A stretch of DNA of 60,000 nucleotides from Polytrichum commune (taxonomy: Eukaryota; Streptophyta; Polytrichopsida; Polytrichales; Polytrichaceae): NCBI GenBank assembly GCA_950295325.1, contig OX485803.1, forward strand, positions 35,791,554 to 35,851,553. The letters are read 5' to 3'. Below the pieces are notes generated by a model. That model had not been told where the DNA came from, did no database searches, and worked only from the letters and a program-made list of their open reading frames with translations. The translations under genes and the position numbers were made by a program. How positions within the stretch are numbered: position 1 is the stretch's first letter; each line of letters begins with the position of its first letter. Shown here piece by piece: positions 1-12,182 of this stretch.

Positions 1-692
1 ATCAAACAACTACATGATGGTCACTTTCCAAAGAAAGATATTACATATTCTAATCTACAACCACTTGTTGAAATTTTCATAATGCATAGCTTGAGTTCTC
101 CCCTGTAAACGAGACATCCAAAAAACAAACGAGGGTTATGTTTATGTGATACTCAATCCTACGAAACGGAGCCAAGGAGGTGTGTGTTGTTATGTAACTT
201 CTTCCTGCATGCTCAAAACTTGTGACCTATCATTGATTCATCAGTCTACATAACTGGGAAAGCAGAGGGAGGATTGGTGAAGAGACCTATATGATCATTT
301 CATAAGAAAGAGAATCCTCACCTTAATAAAATATCCATACAAGCTCCACGATCAAGAGGAAAACGTATACAATTCGAATTGGATTTGGAGTTGCTAACGA
401 GCTCTTTCAAATCTTGTGATGACTAACATAAGTCCAATGACACGCTCATAATGTTGGATTCAACATGTACCTTAGAAGCGGCCTTACTTATTTCCATTCG
501 GTTTAAATGCTCATAGCATTTGAGTGTAAGGATTTTCAACTCTTTAGCGACAAGGTACACTAAGCACGGTATTTAATGTGGGGCACATTAACTTGACCAG
601 GGAGAATCAATATAAGTGCCACACATGTGTTGTTTTGAAGCTACTTAACCCTCAAAGGACCAAACGGTCGAGGGTCTCATGGGCAAGGAGCC
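1..692. other. Gene-free AT-rich DNA
   Basis: No reading frame longer than about 60 codons and no recognisable protein motif, RNA gene or inverted repeat was seen here. Confidence 0.5.
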
Positions 693-1575
693 TCTTGAGT
701 AGAGGCGCCCATAACCGATCATTTAAGATATTTTGTGCCATATCTAAAGAAGTATAAGGCGGTGCACATTTCTCCCGTGTAGGAAAATAGAAATTGGGAG
801 GATTGCAACATTCTCAGTATTTCTATTCTTTAAATTAAAATTACTGTGAATTTTTGAAGCCAGAAGTTGATTTGAACATGTTACCAATGTCTAGAGTTTG
901 TCATAATCGCTCATATTAAGTGCTCATTCCACCTCACTTGAATCAACACTCAAAACCATGATATGCGTCATGATACTATTGGTTCTGGCCGGATTGAAAT
1001 TCAATGTTACCCTAATCAAGATTCAATATTGGCATGATTGAAATTCTAGTACTGTGTACATTGCCAATGGGGTCTTGATCGGGAACATGCACCTCTTGTA
1101 TGTGCCTAGACTCAATCCACTCTCATGCTTAAGAATGTCTTCACATGAAGGAGGTTTATCCATAGTACAGGTGCATCTTCCCGATCAAGACCACATCGGC
1201 AATCTCTAGGGTGATGGAATTTCGATTATGATGGGATTGAATTCCAATCGTGTTAGGATTAAATTTCGATCACAATGTAACCAATAGTGCCATGTCACAT
1301 GTCTTGGTTTTGAGTGCTAAAGTGAGGAGGAATGAGCGGCTCAAATGAACGGTTACAATATACTCTAGAAATTGGTAATATGTTGGGGCCAAGTTTTGAC
1401 TTCAAAAATTCAAAATAATTTCAATCTAAGGAATAAAATACCAACAAAATTGGAGTCCTTTCTAATTTCTATCTTCCTACATAGGAAAATTTTGCACTGC
1501 CTTATACTTCTCCAAATATGGTGCATAATCTCTTTAGTGATATGTTATGGGCACCTCTACTCTAGATGGCAATCT
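693..1575. repeat. Long imperfect foldback (inverted repeat)
   Basis: The left arm (about 693-1098) pairs with the right arm (about 1160-1575) around a ~60-base loop. Matching landmarks are GGTCTTGATCGGGAA near 1071 against its complement near 1180, the CTCAAAACCA block near 950 against TGGTTTTGAG near 1304, and GAGTAGAGG near 695 against CCTCTACTC near 1554. Arm identity is estimated by eye at 70-80 percent, so the copy is old. The short 68-codon frame inside it (1372-1578) has no protein-like features. It could be a foldback transposon, or a MITE long enough to give a hairpin transcript. No target-site duplication was identified. Confidence 0.7.
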
Positions 1576-1905
1576 TAAGAAATTGGAAGGTAAACTTTGT
1601 CTTGTGTCGAAACACTATATTATGCCACATAATGTTGCTGTTTGGTACCAATCACAAGATATAAATTATGTTATGCTCATAGTACAATTTTCAATGTTGT
1701 AGACCATGTTATACTTTAGAGTTATTGTTTTTTTGTGTTACTCGTATATGTTTAATGGTTTTACAACACTCAACTTTTTCGACAATTTGTTCAGTTTTAC
1801 AAATTTGTTATTACTACGTGCAATTGCAAGTGCCTATAGTTACATAATGATCGATTGGGGATAATAACAAATGAAATGACATGTGCCAAGTTTTGATGGG
1901 GACTA

Positions 1906-2661
1906 CTGTTCTCCCTCTTTAGTACGACACGGTTGGGAAACCACAAAAGAGAGAGGTTGTATTATCGAGGTGTCGTCTTCTCATTAATATGACAAATGGC
2001 GTAAAGTTGTCGTATTATTGAGGGAATACAAAAACATTAGTAATACGAGCTTACAAATATATACAATGAGTTTAAGCAATATAAATGGTATGAGATAACA
2101 ACTTATAAATCTAAACAAATACAATTATTCTCAAGAACTCTTGAAATAGGAGTCCCAAGATCTCTGGTGTTGCCTACCCAAGTTAGCAACTATCATCTTA
2201 TTTGAATCCCTTATTAACTTTTGAAAACTAATAATTTCATTAACACCAAAATATAAAGAGTTCTCTAATAAGAAACTAGACAACAATGATGCATGACGTT
2301 TAGCATCAAGATATTGGTGAAACTATATCACCCATGTACAAGGCAACATACTAGGCAAGAGGCCACTCTAACCCTTACCATGTCCATTCTACATTAGTAA
2401 CCCTAATTATCATTAAGTTTCCAATGAGAAATGAGGTTCCCAAGTAATTCCCAAGTGAAAATGGATGCATTTTAGATGTACATGACATAGATGAATTTCT
2501 TTTTAGCAGTAACTACCTCTTTAATATGACAAAACGGAGATTCTAAATGTCGCATTATGGAGCGTCGTAGTCATACAAAAGAGGGAAATTTGGACTAAAA
2601 ATATTGGTCCCCCATCAATGTGTTGTAATATCAAGGGTGTCGTATTAATGAGGTTAATCTG
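1906..2661. mobile_element. TA-flanked pogo-like non-autonomous element (756 bp)
   Basis: The ends form a ~26-bp imperfect inverted repeat. The right end, read inward, starts CAGATTAACCTCATTAAT and continues to ACGACAC. The left end starts CTGTTCTCCCTCTTTAGT and also continues to ACGACAC, agreeing at about 18 of 25 positions. A TA dinucleotide lies directly outside both ends (1904-1905 and 2662-2663). Sub-terminal copies of the GTCGTATTA motif recur on both sides. There is no transposase frame inside. Ends of the form CAG-N3-AACCT with TA targets are typical of pogo/Emigrant-type Tc1-mariner MITEs, and the end layout matches the elements at 47213 and 52430 in this window. Confidence 0.65.
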
Positions 2662-5600
2662 TATCCAATTTCCAAAGGAAGCACATGGCCTATATTCATT
2701 TTTTGTTTAGGTTGCCCATGACTACCATGGATGGATGACATTAGGGCATCGTTTTTCAAACATCGGATGACCAAAGAAGTAATTTATTTAGACAAGCTAC
2801 CCATGGGGGAAATTTTTTTGCCCCCCCCCCCCCCAAACCAAAAAAAAAAACACACACTAGGTGAATTGGGGAGCTGAGCTAGACCTGAACCAAATTTCAT
2901 AGTACATGATTGTGAACTCGGGGGCAAAGCTCATTATTCGACATATGAGGCAACAAAATGTAAGTTGTTTATGTTTTAGTGTTGGGAACATGTAAAAAAG
3001 TGATTACAAATGGGCTTCATGCCTGAGGTGTTGTCGAAATGTCAACTGAATTTGCATAGGTGTCGCCCTTCACTCTCTATAACCAAATCAACTCTCCAAC
3101 ATTGAAAGGGTGGATTAGACCTTAGATGGACCTTATTTCTTGATTTCCCCTCAGGTGGCGCTGGTCCACCCGAGGTGGTTGTGTTTTGGTTCCTTTCTTG
3201 CAATTGAAATCTTCAATTTGACAAAGACAAAAACAAAAAAAAAACACATTGGAAGGATGGATCGTGAAAGGATGTTTGGTAGAGGGCAGGGTGTGCACAG
3301 TTGGGTGGAGATAGGGAGTGAGTGTTTTGAGCTTGGAGTCTTGGGGTAAAGGGTTTGTGGTTGGAGCTTGGAGCTTAGTCAAGTGGTTGCATGTCTCCAA
3401 AGGAATTACATATGATCCCCCTATTTGCTTCATCCTAGATCTCTTCACTCAACCGCCCTTTTTGGTGAGCCTTTGCTCAAGCATACTTTATATCAATAGG
3501 CAAGGTCTTGAGTTTAATTTAGCTTGTTGCCAACCTCTTACTCAATATATAGTTCATTGAAGATATACAAGTTTGGATATTTTAAAGATCTTATGTTTTT
3601 CAACCTTGATTGACATGACTAGGGCATGGTCTCATGTATGATTTATAATGGATATCCGCTAATAAACCGATTGATTGTCCGTCGTTGTCCTCTTGCTCAA
3701 CCTCTTCATAGATCAATGTGTATTCAACCTTGATTTACATTGGAAGGTCTTGGGCGCGATTTTGGGTGAGTGCATGTGTGAGTGTGAGATGCTAGACCCT
3801 CGACACTAACATGGAAAGGTTGTGAGAAACTTAGCCATCACACCTACATGTATGTGTGGGACTTGTTGTACCTCTTTATTGTGCTTTCTTGTAGAAATTG
3901 AGGTTTGTATTGGTATTTATAATGATGAGGATTTTATTCTTTATTGGCGCTCATTTGTGGATCTATGCATTTATAGTCATGCTCATGCATCATCTGAGGT
4001 TGGGGTACTTTATCAATGACAAAAAAGAATGTTGTCAGTTTGGATGTCCTACAGGTTGAAGATAAGTGTCTCAAGTGCCAATTGCTTTGCTGCCTCAACC
4101 TGCTAGGAGTGAGAAGCTATCTCATGAGCGATGAGGAGCGAGTGGTGAGTAGCAACACATGAGGAATGAACTCAAATTTAATAAATGTGTAGGGGTGTAG
4201 GGTTCATAATCTAAATTTGCCACTATATTAATTGTATATTTTTGATTGTAAACTAGAAACATTTTAAATGAAGCAAGAGTGAAGGGGGGGGGGCTATTAC
4301 CATGGATCATTTAAAATAGTTTTAGTCCGTTGTTGATTTTTATTATCACAATCCAAATCAACACATGTCATTTACTGACATTCTTATATATGTGGTTGAA
4401 CATAACACTTGCAACACTAAGGTAGAGGGTGCTAAAACCAACACCTACCCAAAACAAACACTTATAAACGCCTCCCAATTACCAACGCTCTACTACCTCG
4501 AATCATTCCCCATAGAGTAGGAGTGTCCAGGCCCACGGAGTGACAGTTGTAGGTGCCATCATAGTGGCCTCCACTACGTCCCTGTAGGGTAGGTAACAAT
4601 CTTCACTCTATCTCAGGTTGGTTTAAGGTGGGTTTAGGGTTGCTAGTCAAATGCCTATTCTAGCTATTCTATACATGGGGGGAAACGGTTCTAGCCATTT
4701 TATTCACGAAACCAAAGAGGGAGGCCCACAAAGCACACATGGGATTGTTTCTAGGCATACAGGGGGTGGGTTCCTTAGCGGATATTTGGTGTATTTGTTT
4801 CATTAGTTTTTTGAAACTTTTGGCAATGATATGTGGAGGCGTTCCATTCTATTTAACAAATGTTCATGTATTGCCCCTCATACTTTTGTTGTAATAATGT
4901 TGAGAGGGTATACTTTCCATTATGAGTTCCTAAGGGTGGTTATGAGGGGGATTGTATTCTATGTGTGTTTTTCTTATGGCCATGATGAGGAGTTTGTCAT
5001 GATAAAAGATGAATTCCATGAATAATTATATTTTGGATGGTGTTTGGGTTAGTGGAGGTTGGCTATCATTAGGGGCGCCTATTATGCAATGATGTATGGC
5101 GTTAGTCTCGCCAGGCACGTGCATGGTATGTATTGCATGTGCAACAAAGTAGCCATTCGGGAACCGTGATGTCTTGTGGTCGGTTTTCTCAATTTGTGCC
5201 CAAAAAAAGAAGATGTCTTGTGGTCGGTTGTTATGTTATCTTGCATCAATAAATGTGTAGAATCTCATATGTTTAGATGATTGGCATGTGCGTTTGTGGG
5301 GCACTTAGTGCATTTTACAAACGACACACAACATAATATAGGGAGGATTACATTCATTTGAAATAGACTTATGAAGGGATTAAAAATAATGAAAAGTCCA
5401 TAAAAAGTAGACAATCTCATTATAAGTAAAGTAGATAGGTATAAAATATGGACCATTACTTTTTAGTAGAAATGATATAGGGGTTGAAGTTTAGAATCCT
5501 AGGGTTTATATTTAGTATGAATTGTTTGTAAGCATGCACTAGGCATGTTGCATGTTCGATACATGGAAATTTCATTCATTGTATGTGGGAAGCTGGATCA

Positions 5601-7689
5601 AAGTGTTGGATGTAGTCATTGGTCATCTTCCCCACCTTAGGGTTTTGATCTCATTTTGCTCTCTTGTTTTGCTTTCGTTTAGGGTTGAGTTTGCACAAAG
5701 CTTTAAGGTTGTTGGGTTTGGAGCTTGGAGGTTGATTTGTGCTTGGAGCTTGGACACGCAAGTCAACCAATTCACTCTACATTGCAATGAATGTCTTTGC
5801 AATGTTGGCCATTTTGATTTTGGTTTTCCTTGGATTTGCGCTACATCATGGAGCATTTGCACAACTTGAGTTGCTTCTCCGACTTACACTTGTAGTTGCT
5901 TCAGAGCATGATCAGTGTCATTTTTAATGTTGGAAGGGGTTGTGCATCAAAATGATAAGGTTGAGTTAGGGGTATTAAAAATCAGTTTAGTTAGCTGCAA
6001 TCTTTGGTTTTTCGCAAACCCAAGATCCAAGTGGAAGTAGGCTTCATGTGTTTGGAAGAGATTTCAGGTGGTCTCCCACTTCTTGTAGGATATGAAACTC
6101 GTAGTTAGTGCGAGATGATTACCGAATCCAGATCGTGCCCGTAGCCATTTGCTGCAAAAAATCTGGAGATCTTATGAACGTCTTTCCCATGTCCGTTCTT
6201 AGAATCAAGCCTAGCTACTAGGATTCAGTCAAATACAGGTAATCGATTATGGACCACTTACTGTATCAGGATGTTGTTCACTCGCTGGGACCGGCGTTTG
6301 CAATTTCTTTGCATCACTAAATCTGCAGCAGTAACGGTTGCTATATGCATGAAGAGAACCCTGCACAGCTTGAGTTGTTTTTCCAACTTACACTTGTAGT
6401 TGCTTCGGAGCATGATCAGCGATGAAATGATATGCATGAAAATTATGGCGACCACCCAAATATCTTCTTGAGAGGTCCCTCCTGAGCGCCCTGATTCCAG
6501 TTTCTGCACTCTTGTAACCTCGAACTACAATGATAGGTACAATGCCGAGTGGGTCAATTGCAAGAATAGGGATACAGATCATGGATTTGTTGCTAGCCAC
6601 CGAATTGTTGTAAGAGATCAGTGATCTTGTATGTACCTTGTATGTAAGCACCAATATTTATGTTTGTGACTTAAGCTGCAGGGTTATATATGTTCTAGCT
6701 TTCTTTCTCTCGATCATGAATTTGGAAGAAGAAGCAGAAGATGGGATTGTTGTGGATTCTAGATGCTCGATGCTACTTAGAATGTACAATGTATCTCATG
6801 ATATGAAATGAAATGAGGAGCAACTCTGGAGGTTTAATTCTGCTCGATTTTGTTCTACATGAGTGCACATGGTTTTTGTCTTGTACAGACTTGACTGAAC
6901 CCTCTTCTTTCATAACCTCATTGTAACACATGTCTTTTTGGTGGCCATTCTCCACTACAAGCCTTGCAAAATACCACTCAAATATAGGCATGTGATTAAG
7001 AAGATTGACCACATAAGGTCCACATAAATTATGTCTACATATAGTAGCAAAACCTAAATGGCAGCAAAGAATAGCAATTGAAGGGGCTAGATTAGTTTCA
7101 GCTCCCAATCTGTTGTAATATTTAGTTATTTGACATTTACCCTGAAGTGAAGATGTGGACAATGGAGGGCGACTTTGATGTGCTGCAATATCACAATCGA
7201 TTAAAGGTCTTCGAGGAGGAAACGTACGCCTCCCTTAGGGTTTGTTGGAAGATATTGGAGTGGCCATCTGAATTTTGGGATAATGAACACAAGTGTAGAA
7301 TTCAGGGAAAATAAAATGGAGGATTTCAATGATGTAATGGTTGACATATCTTGCACTTGCAGAATGAAGTTGCGGAAGCCTCCAAATTTTGCCGTCCTCA
7401 TGATGGCACTTATGTAGCAAGTTTACCTCAGCAAGAAATGGTCAAAGAGGAAGAAGCAATTTTACAAGATTGTGATAGAATTCCCGTCAACGATGAGGAC
7501 CATCCCGTTTAGCCTTTTGGAAGCTCTAGGATTACATGTCCCACTGGGATTACTGAAGCTCTGGACACCATATGGACTCAATCCTAATTACTAAAGACGT
7601 GTGGGAGTGATACCTAGAACACATAAAAAAAATGAAGAGGGATCTAAAATACTCATCTCAATAAGACAATTGGTGGGTGCTAAAGTCTT
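2662..7689. other. Gene-free AT-rich DNA with simple repeats
   Basis: No supportable gene. The frames of 60-130 codons here lack family motifs and codon structure. A run of 14 C residues lies at 2821-2834 and a G run near 4286-4294. A short direct duplication of GATGTCTTGTGGTCGGTT occurs near 5169 and 5212. The longest frame, on the minus strand at 6773-7162 (129 codons), is not recognisable and is probably chance. Confidence 0.5.
5858..6424 (+). repeat. Pair of ~60-bp direct repeats 0.5 kb apart
   Basis: A block at about 5858-5920 recurs at about 6362-6424. Both contain CTTGAGTTG, then ACTTACACTTGTAGTTGCTT, then GAGCATGATCAG, with a few substitutions. This is either a local duplication or two fragments of one older repeat. 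No protein is encoded. Confidence 0.7.
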
Positions 7690-10600
7690 AGGACTTCAAC
7701 GGCAATGGAGTTGTACAGATCTTTTGTGTTGAATGTCACAAGGACATCAGGGGGACGATGTGAAGCATGACAAAAACAAACATTCAAAATATTTTCAACG
7801 ATTTCAAAGCAAAGCATCTACAAACAACAAATCACGTGAAGAATGATGTCACCTATGCCAATCATCCACAATGGTTGCACCTAAGGATAACACCGTTCAA
7901 GTGACTCCACGTATGCACCAAAAACTCATTGATGGTGCATTGCTTTCATGGAGGAAGTTAACTCTTCTTTGGATGTTGCACACAAACCCTCCATTGTCTT
8001 AGGGATATTCAAGGTTACTGCCTCCAAGAGTTTTTGGATGAAAAAAATGCTTCTATTGTTGAGACTTGTTCAATCATGCACCCCCAAGAAGAATTTGGAT
8101 TGGGAACTTGCAACATCACTTGGCATTTGCAAAGCACATACAATCAATTGAAGTGTTCAAAGTTGTTACAAAATGCCCACTTGCAATATTTAGTGGGAGG
8201 AGAAGGAGGCCAACTCTTTCATATTAGGTTGATGCACACTCAAACCAACCTAATCTTAGGAGATGGTGGAAGATAGGTTCAACTAGTACTGGCACCGAAG
8301 GAGGTGAGTCTCATAATTTTGATCAAAATTCTTATTTGCTTTTAATGTGTTGGGAATTTAGGGTCCAACCTACGAATATTCTGGTGTATTGTATTCGATT
8401 CATGCGTTGTTGGATGATCCACATGGTAGGTCATGTGCGAATGTCAATGGGGTCTTTCTTGAAATCAATGGGACGTATAGGCACATGCCATGTTGTAGGC
8501 TAGACAGTTTTGGATTTGGTTGGGCCAATCTTTCTTGCTATGTGTGCTCTACAATCCCCTTGGAAAATGATTATTGAAAGAAAGTCCTACATGAAGATGC
8601 TAATCCGGACAAAAAGGGGAGTTGGAGCACATGGGTAGGGAGAATAATTGGACAATTACAAATTTTGAACTTGCAAAGCACAATCGTAATCTTCGTAGAA
8701 AATTAAGATCTAAAAAGTTGTTACAATTGGCAGCTTGTGCTAGGATTGTCCGACTTAAAGTCAAGCATATGACACCAAGAGAATTAGCAAGAGATGTTTT
8801 TGCAAAGCATAATGTCACTAGGTTTTGCACTAGTATCATCAGTGCTCACATGTTAGGGGCATTTGTGGGAAAGTTGGCATTGTGGGCCTTTCTTAGTGAT
8901 GTTGCACAAAATTTGAAGAGAGATGCTAGAGGATGTCAGTATTGTGACGATACCAAGTGTTTAGGGGGAAGTTATGAAGGTATATGGGGTTGTAGAATGG
9001 TTGATATTTTCTGTTGAAATGCAGGTCTAAGCTATAGTCGGGTTAAAAGAGATGCAAGGAAAGGTGTGTAGTTCACACCTCGTGAACATGCCGAAATATT
9101 TGCAATCCTTGCACAAATCTATATGAATGCCAATCTGGCTCACAATATTGTGGATGAGTTCCGGTTATCTCCGCGAACGATGAAGCGAAAGTAGAAGGGA
9201 AAATAACGTGGGACCCGAAACTGAACACTCTTGCTGGATTTACAAGCCATTTGTTAACCATGTGTGTATTTTTGGATCTTGACCTATTGTTAATTGTGGG
9301 GAAGATGGGTATCGTGAAACAGTAGACTCCTTCTCATCAAATACAAAAGCTAGTTTTGCACGTGCAATGGTTGTAAATCCTTTGCATGATAAACTTTCTT
9401 GCGTTGTTTTTGTTACGTGTTGAACCTACAATTGTTTCAAATCCTCATGGGTAAGAAATTAGTGGAAAGTCATTGACAAACTGTGGATGAAGGATCGCCT
9501 TGGTGTTGTTGGACCTAAAGTGGGACACACAAATGATGATGATTTTTGTAGGAGACAATTAATACTAGAGGATTGTATAAGCACATCGGAAATCGTCTTC
9601 ACATAGGTTGAGAATAATGAGTGTTTTGTTGCCTCCTTGAGATGAAAATAGTCACACTAGGGGATTGCACAATCAAGATTATATTAAAGATGGAAACAAA
9701 CTTATTAATCCTTTGCTTTCAACAACAAGGACTCTACAGTTGGGAGGAGACTTCTGTCTCCATGTGCACATAGAGCTAGTCTGTCATCAATGTGATAGTG
9801 GAAAACATGGACTAAAGATGGAAGATGTTGATATGAATGATCTCCAACTTGGGAAGCCGCACAAAGATTATGCCAAGCAAGGCTCTAGTCTTGTTTGTCA
9901 CGAATGCATAATGTGGAGTGTCGTCATAGAAAGAAAACTATGGGCATTAAATCTTTTCTTGAAATTTGCAGCAATTACATTGATATATTTTGTTCCTAAA
10001 GATTAGACCTTTAGTCTAGGATTGTGTTGTGTAGCAAAATTTCTATTGTGTTGTGTTGTGGAGACTATGGTTAGATAATGGAGATCATACAGTGGTGTTT
10101 GAGAATTCATGGAAATCAGTGAGGCTAAAAAATTTGTAAGTCAATGGGAGCATGCATGGCCAAGTATATGGAAAACATGCTCATACATGTTTAATACATT
10201 TGCCCAATATGCATGTATAATGTAACCATATACTAAAAGCATAATGCTTTTGGTCAAACGCCTAAAATTAATAGCAAAGTGTTTTTTTTAAAATTAGATT
10301 TTGTTTTCATGCTATTTATTGTTATGTTAGGTACTCACATATAGAATATCAAGATAAGATCTTCAAATTTTATCATTAAAAGTACTACTTAAAAGGTTAT
10401 GGCTGAATTTTAGTTTTGGACGTAGATTTCATGACCTTAAATATTTTGAAGTTGGATTTTTTTTCATATTCCTTGAAATTTTTATGAACTTGGGGGCAAC
10501 ATTACAAAAATTTGTAGGAAAATATGAATTTTATCATATTTTATCCTTTTTTTTAAAGAAAAATGGAAAATATGTGTTTAATATATCTACTTGCACACTA

Positions 10601-12182
10601 CTTGCAGCATCTTCTATAATATGTAGAATTTTTGTATATTTTTTTTGGTCAACAGAAATTGCTTGGCTTTGTAGGTCAATGTATTTTTCAAGTGTTTATT
10701 ATTTTTCAAAGTTAGTATATAATTTTGAATCACTTTCACTTAAACCTATCAAGGGTAATGGAGTTGTGTACTTGACTGTGCTTGCGCCTTGACAATGTTT
10801 CATGAATATCCAATTAACTTGTCATATGTGGTTCTTTTAATTTGTCATTTCAAAGACATGTACCCAAACCTAGTTGCTCCACTCAATTTGATAGGCAATG
10901 ACTTATGCAAGGTGTCCTTTTCAAAAATTAGTGGCATGAATGAGCACGAGTGTGCATATGACTTCCATGAATTGGTGAACACTGCTAACACTTTGAACCA
11001 TATATCTACTATAGAGTAAGAAAAGGATGGATTAGCATTCAAAAACCAACATGGTAAGATGGAGAATGTATGGGAAGCACTTCATAAGTTTCAACCTAGA
11101 GAGGAGCGATGTAATTTGGGTGACTATACATTAATATCTTTGAATGTTGAGGTAATAACCACTTTGCAAGAAGGATTGAAAGTAGCCCATAGGTTGTTCT
11201 AACCTCTTAATATGGCACCAAACCCTCAACGCCTAGCCAAAAAACATGTATGATATGAAAAGCAGTGAATATATAGTTGAAAGAATTGATCCAAACAGTT
11301 CCACTTACTTGCCTAGTGTCATGAGAGGATGGAGACTCGGAGGTGTTGCAAAACCGGTGGCAAGTGGAAGCTCTTGCATCCGTAGATACTATAGAATGTT
11401 CCCAATCAAGAGAGTTTGTTGAGGAGGATATGATGGACGATGGATTGCAACATGCCACTTTTACTAGAGGAAGATACTCATGATATCATGATGAACATAC
11501 TTAACCGGGCAGAGGAGTAAATGAGGCTGGTACAAGGAGGAGGGAAGATTGTTCCAACCATTGAAATTGGTGGACATTGCAATTACAAGTCAAATCTTGT
11601 CTCTCAATTGAATGGTAATATTGTTTTGTCCAAAGATAGGTTGGCTAGAATTCAACATAACATTCAAATCAAGAACTTCTTCTAGATTTGGTTTGTTGAG
11701 TATAGGATTAGCCTATGAGGTGCATTTTATGCAAAGGAACACCACTAGACTATTGTTGACTATGATTAATGCAACAAAGAGGAAAAGGGGACGTCTAACC
11801 AATGCCAATAGAGTCGGAAATGCTACTAACATTTTATTTGAAGCAGATGAAGGTTCATGGTGGGTTGGGAGAGTACAAGCTATGTCGCAGCATAATGGCC
11901 ATATATTTGGGGTATTAAGGCAACTAATTGAACTCTTGGCCTGAATTGAAGAAACTAGGAGGTGAAATCTTCACAATCCCTATATTGAAGTAATGTTGCA
12001 ATATTATAGGAAACTTCAGGTTGTAACAAATTCAAATATAATCACACTAATAACAAATGGATTAATGTGGATTACATTATTTCTACATCAACCGTGAGCT
12101 ACAATGCTACCAACAAAATATACACACTAGAAAGGATTGATGTGGAGGAGCTAGAGAATTTTGTGACTGAGAGAAATGTATA
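7690..12182 (+). pseudogene. Decayed large coding relic, unknown family, BED-like zinc finger at N-terminal end
   Basis: I do not recognise the family. Colinear + strand fragments look like one eroded gene. Around 7690-7870 lies FCVECHKD followed by FNDFKAKHLQTTNHVKN, giving a C-x2-C ... H-x5-H pattern like a BED finger. 8389-8577 is a Cys-rich segment (PCCRLDSFG, then CYVC). 8622-9017 is 131 clean codons with basic KHNRNLRRKLRSKKLLQ. 9025-9195 has FTPREHAEIFAILAQIYMNA and FRLSPRTMKRK, broken by a stop. 9350-9420 has HDKLSCVVFVTC. 9665-10006 is 113 codons with ELVCHQCDSG and LVCHECIMWSVVIERKLWAL. 10789-11200 has FSKISGMNEHECAYDFHELV and then NLGDYTLISL. 11560-11900 has LNGNIVLSKDRLARIQ and SWWVGRVQAM. 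It ends near 12182 with YTLERIDVEELENFV. Stops and frameshifts lie between blocks. It may be a transposon-encoded protein or a dead host gene. Confidence 0.55.

Noticed and set aside
6773-7162. 129-codon minus strand frame
   Set aside because: No start context, domain or homologue recognised; length is compatible with chance.
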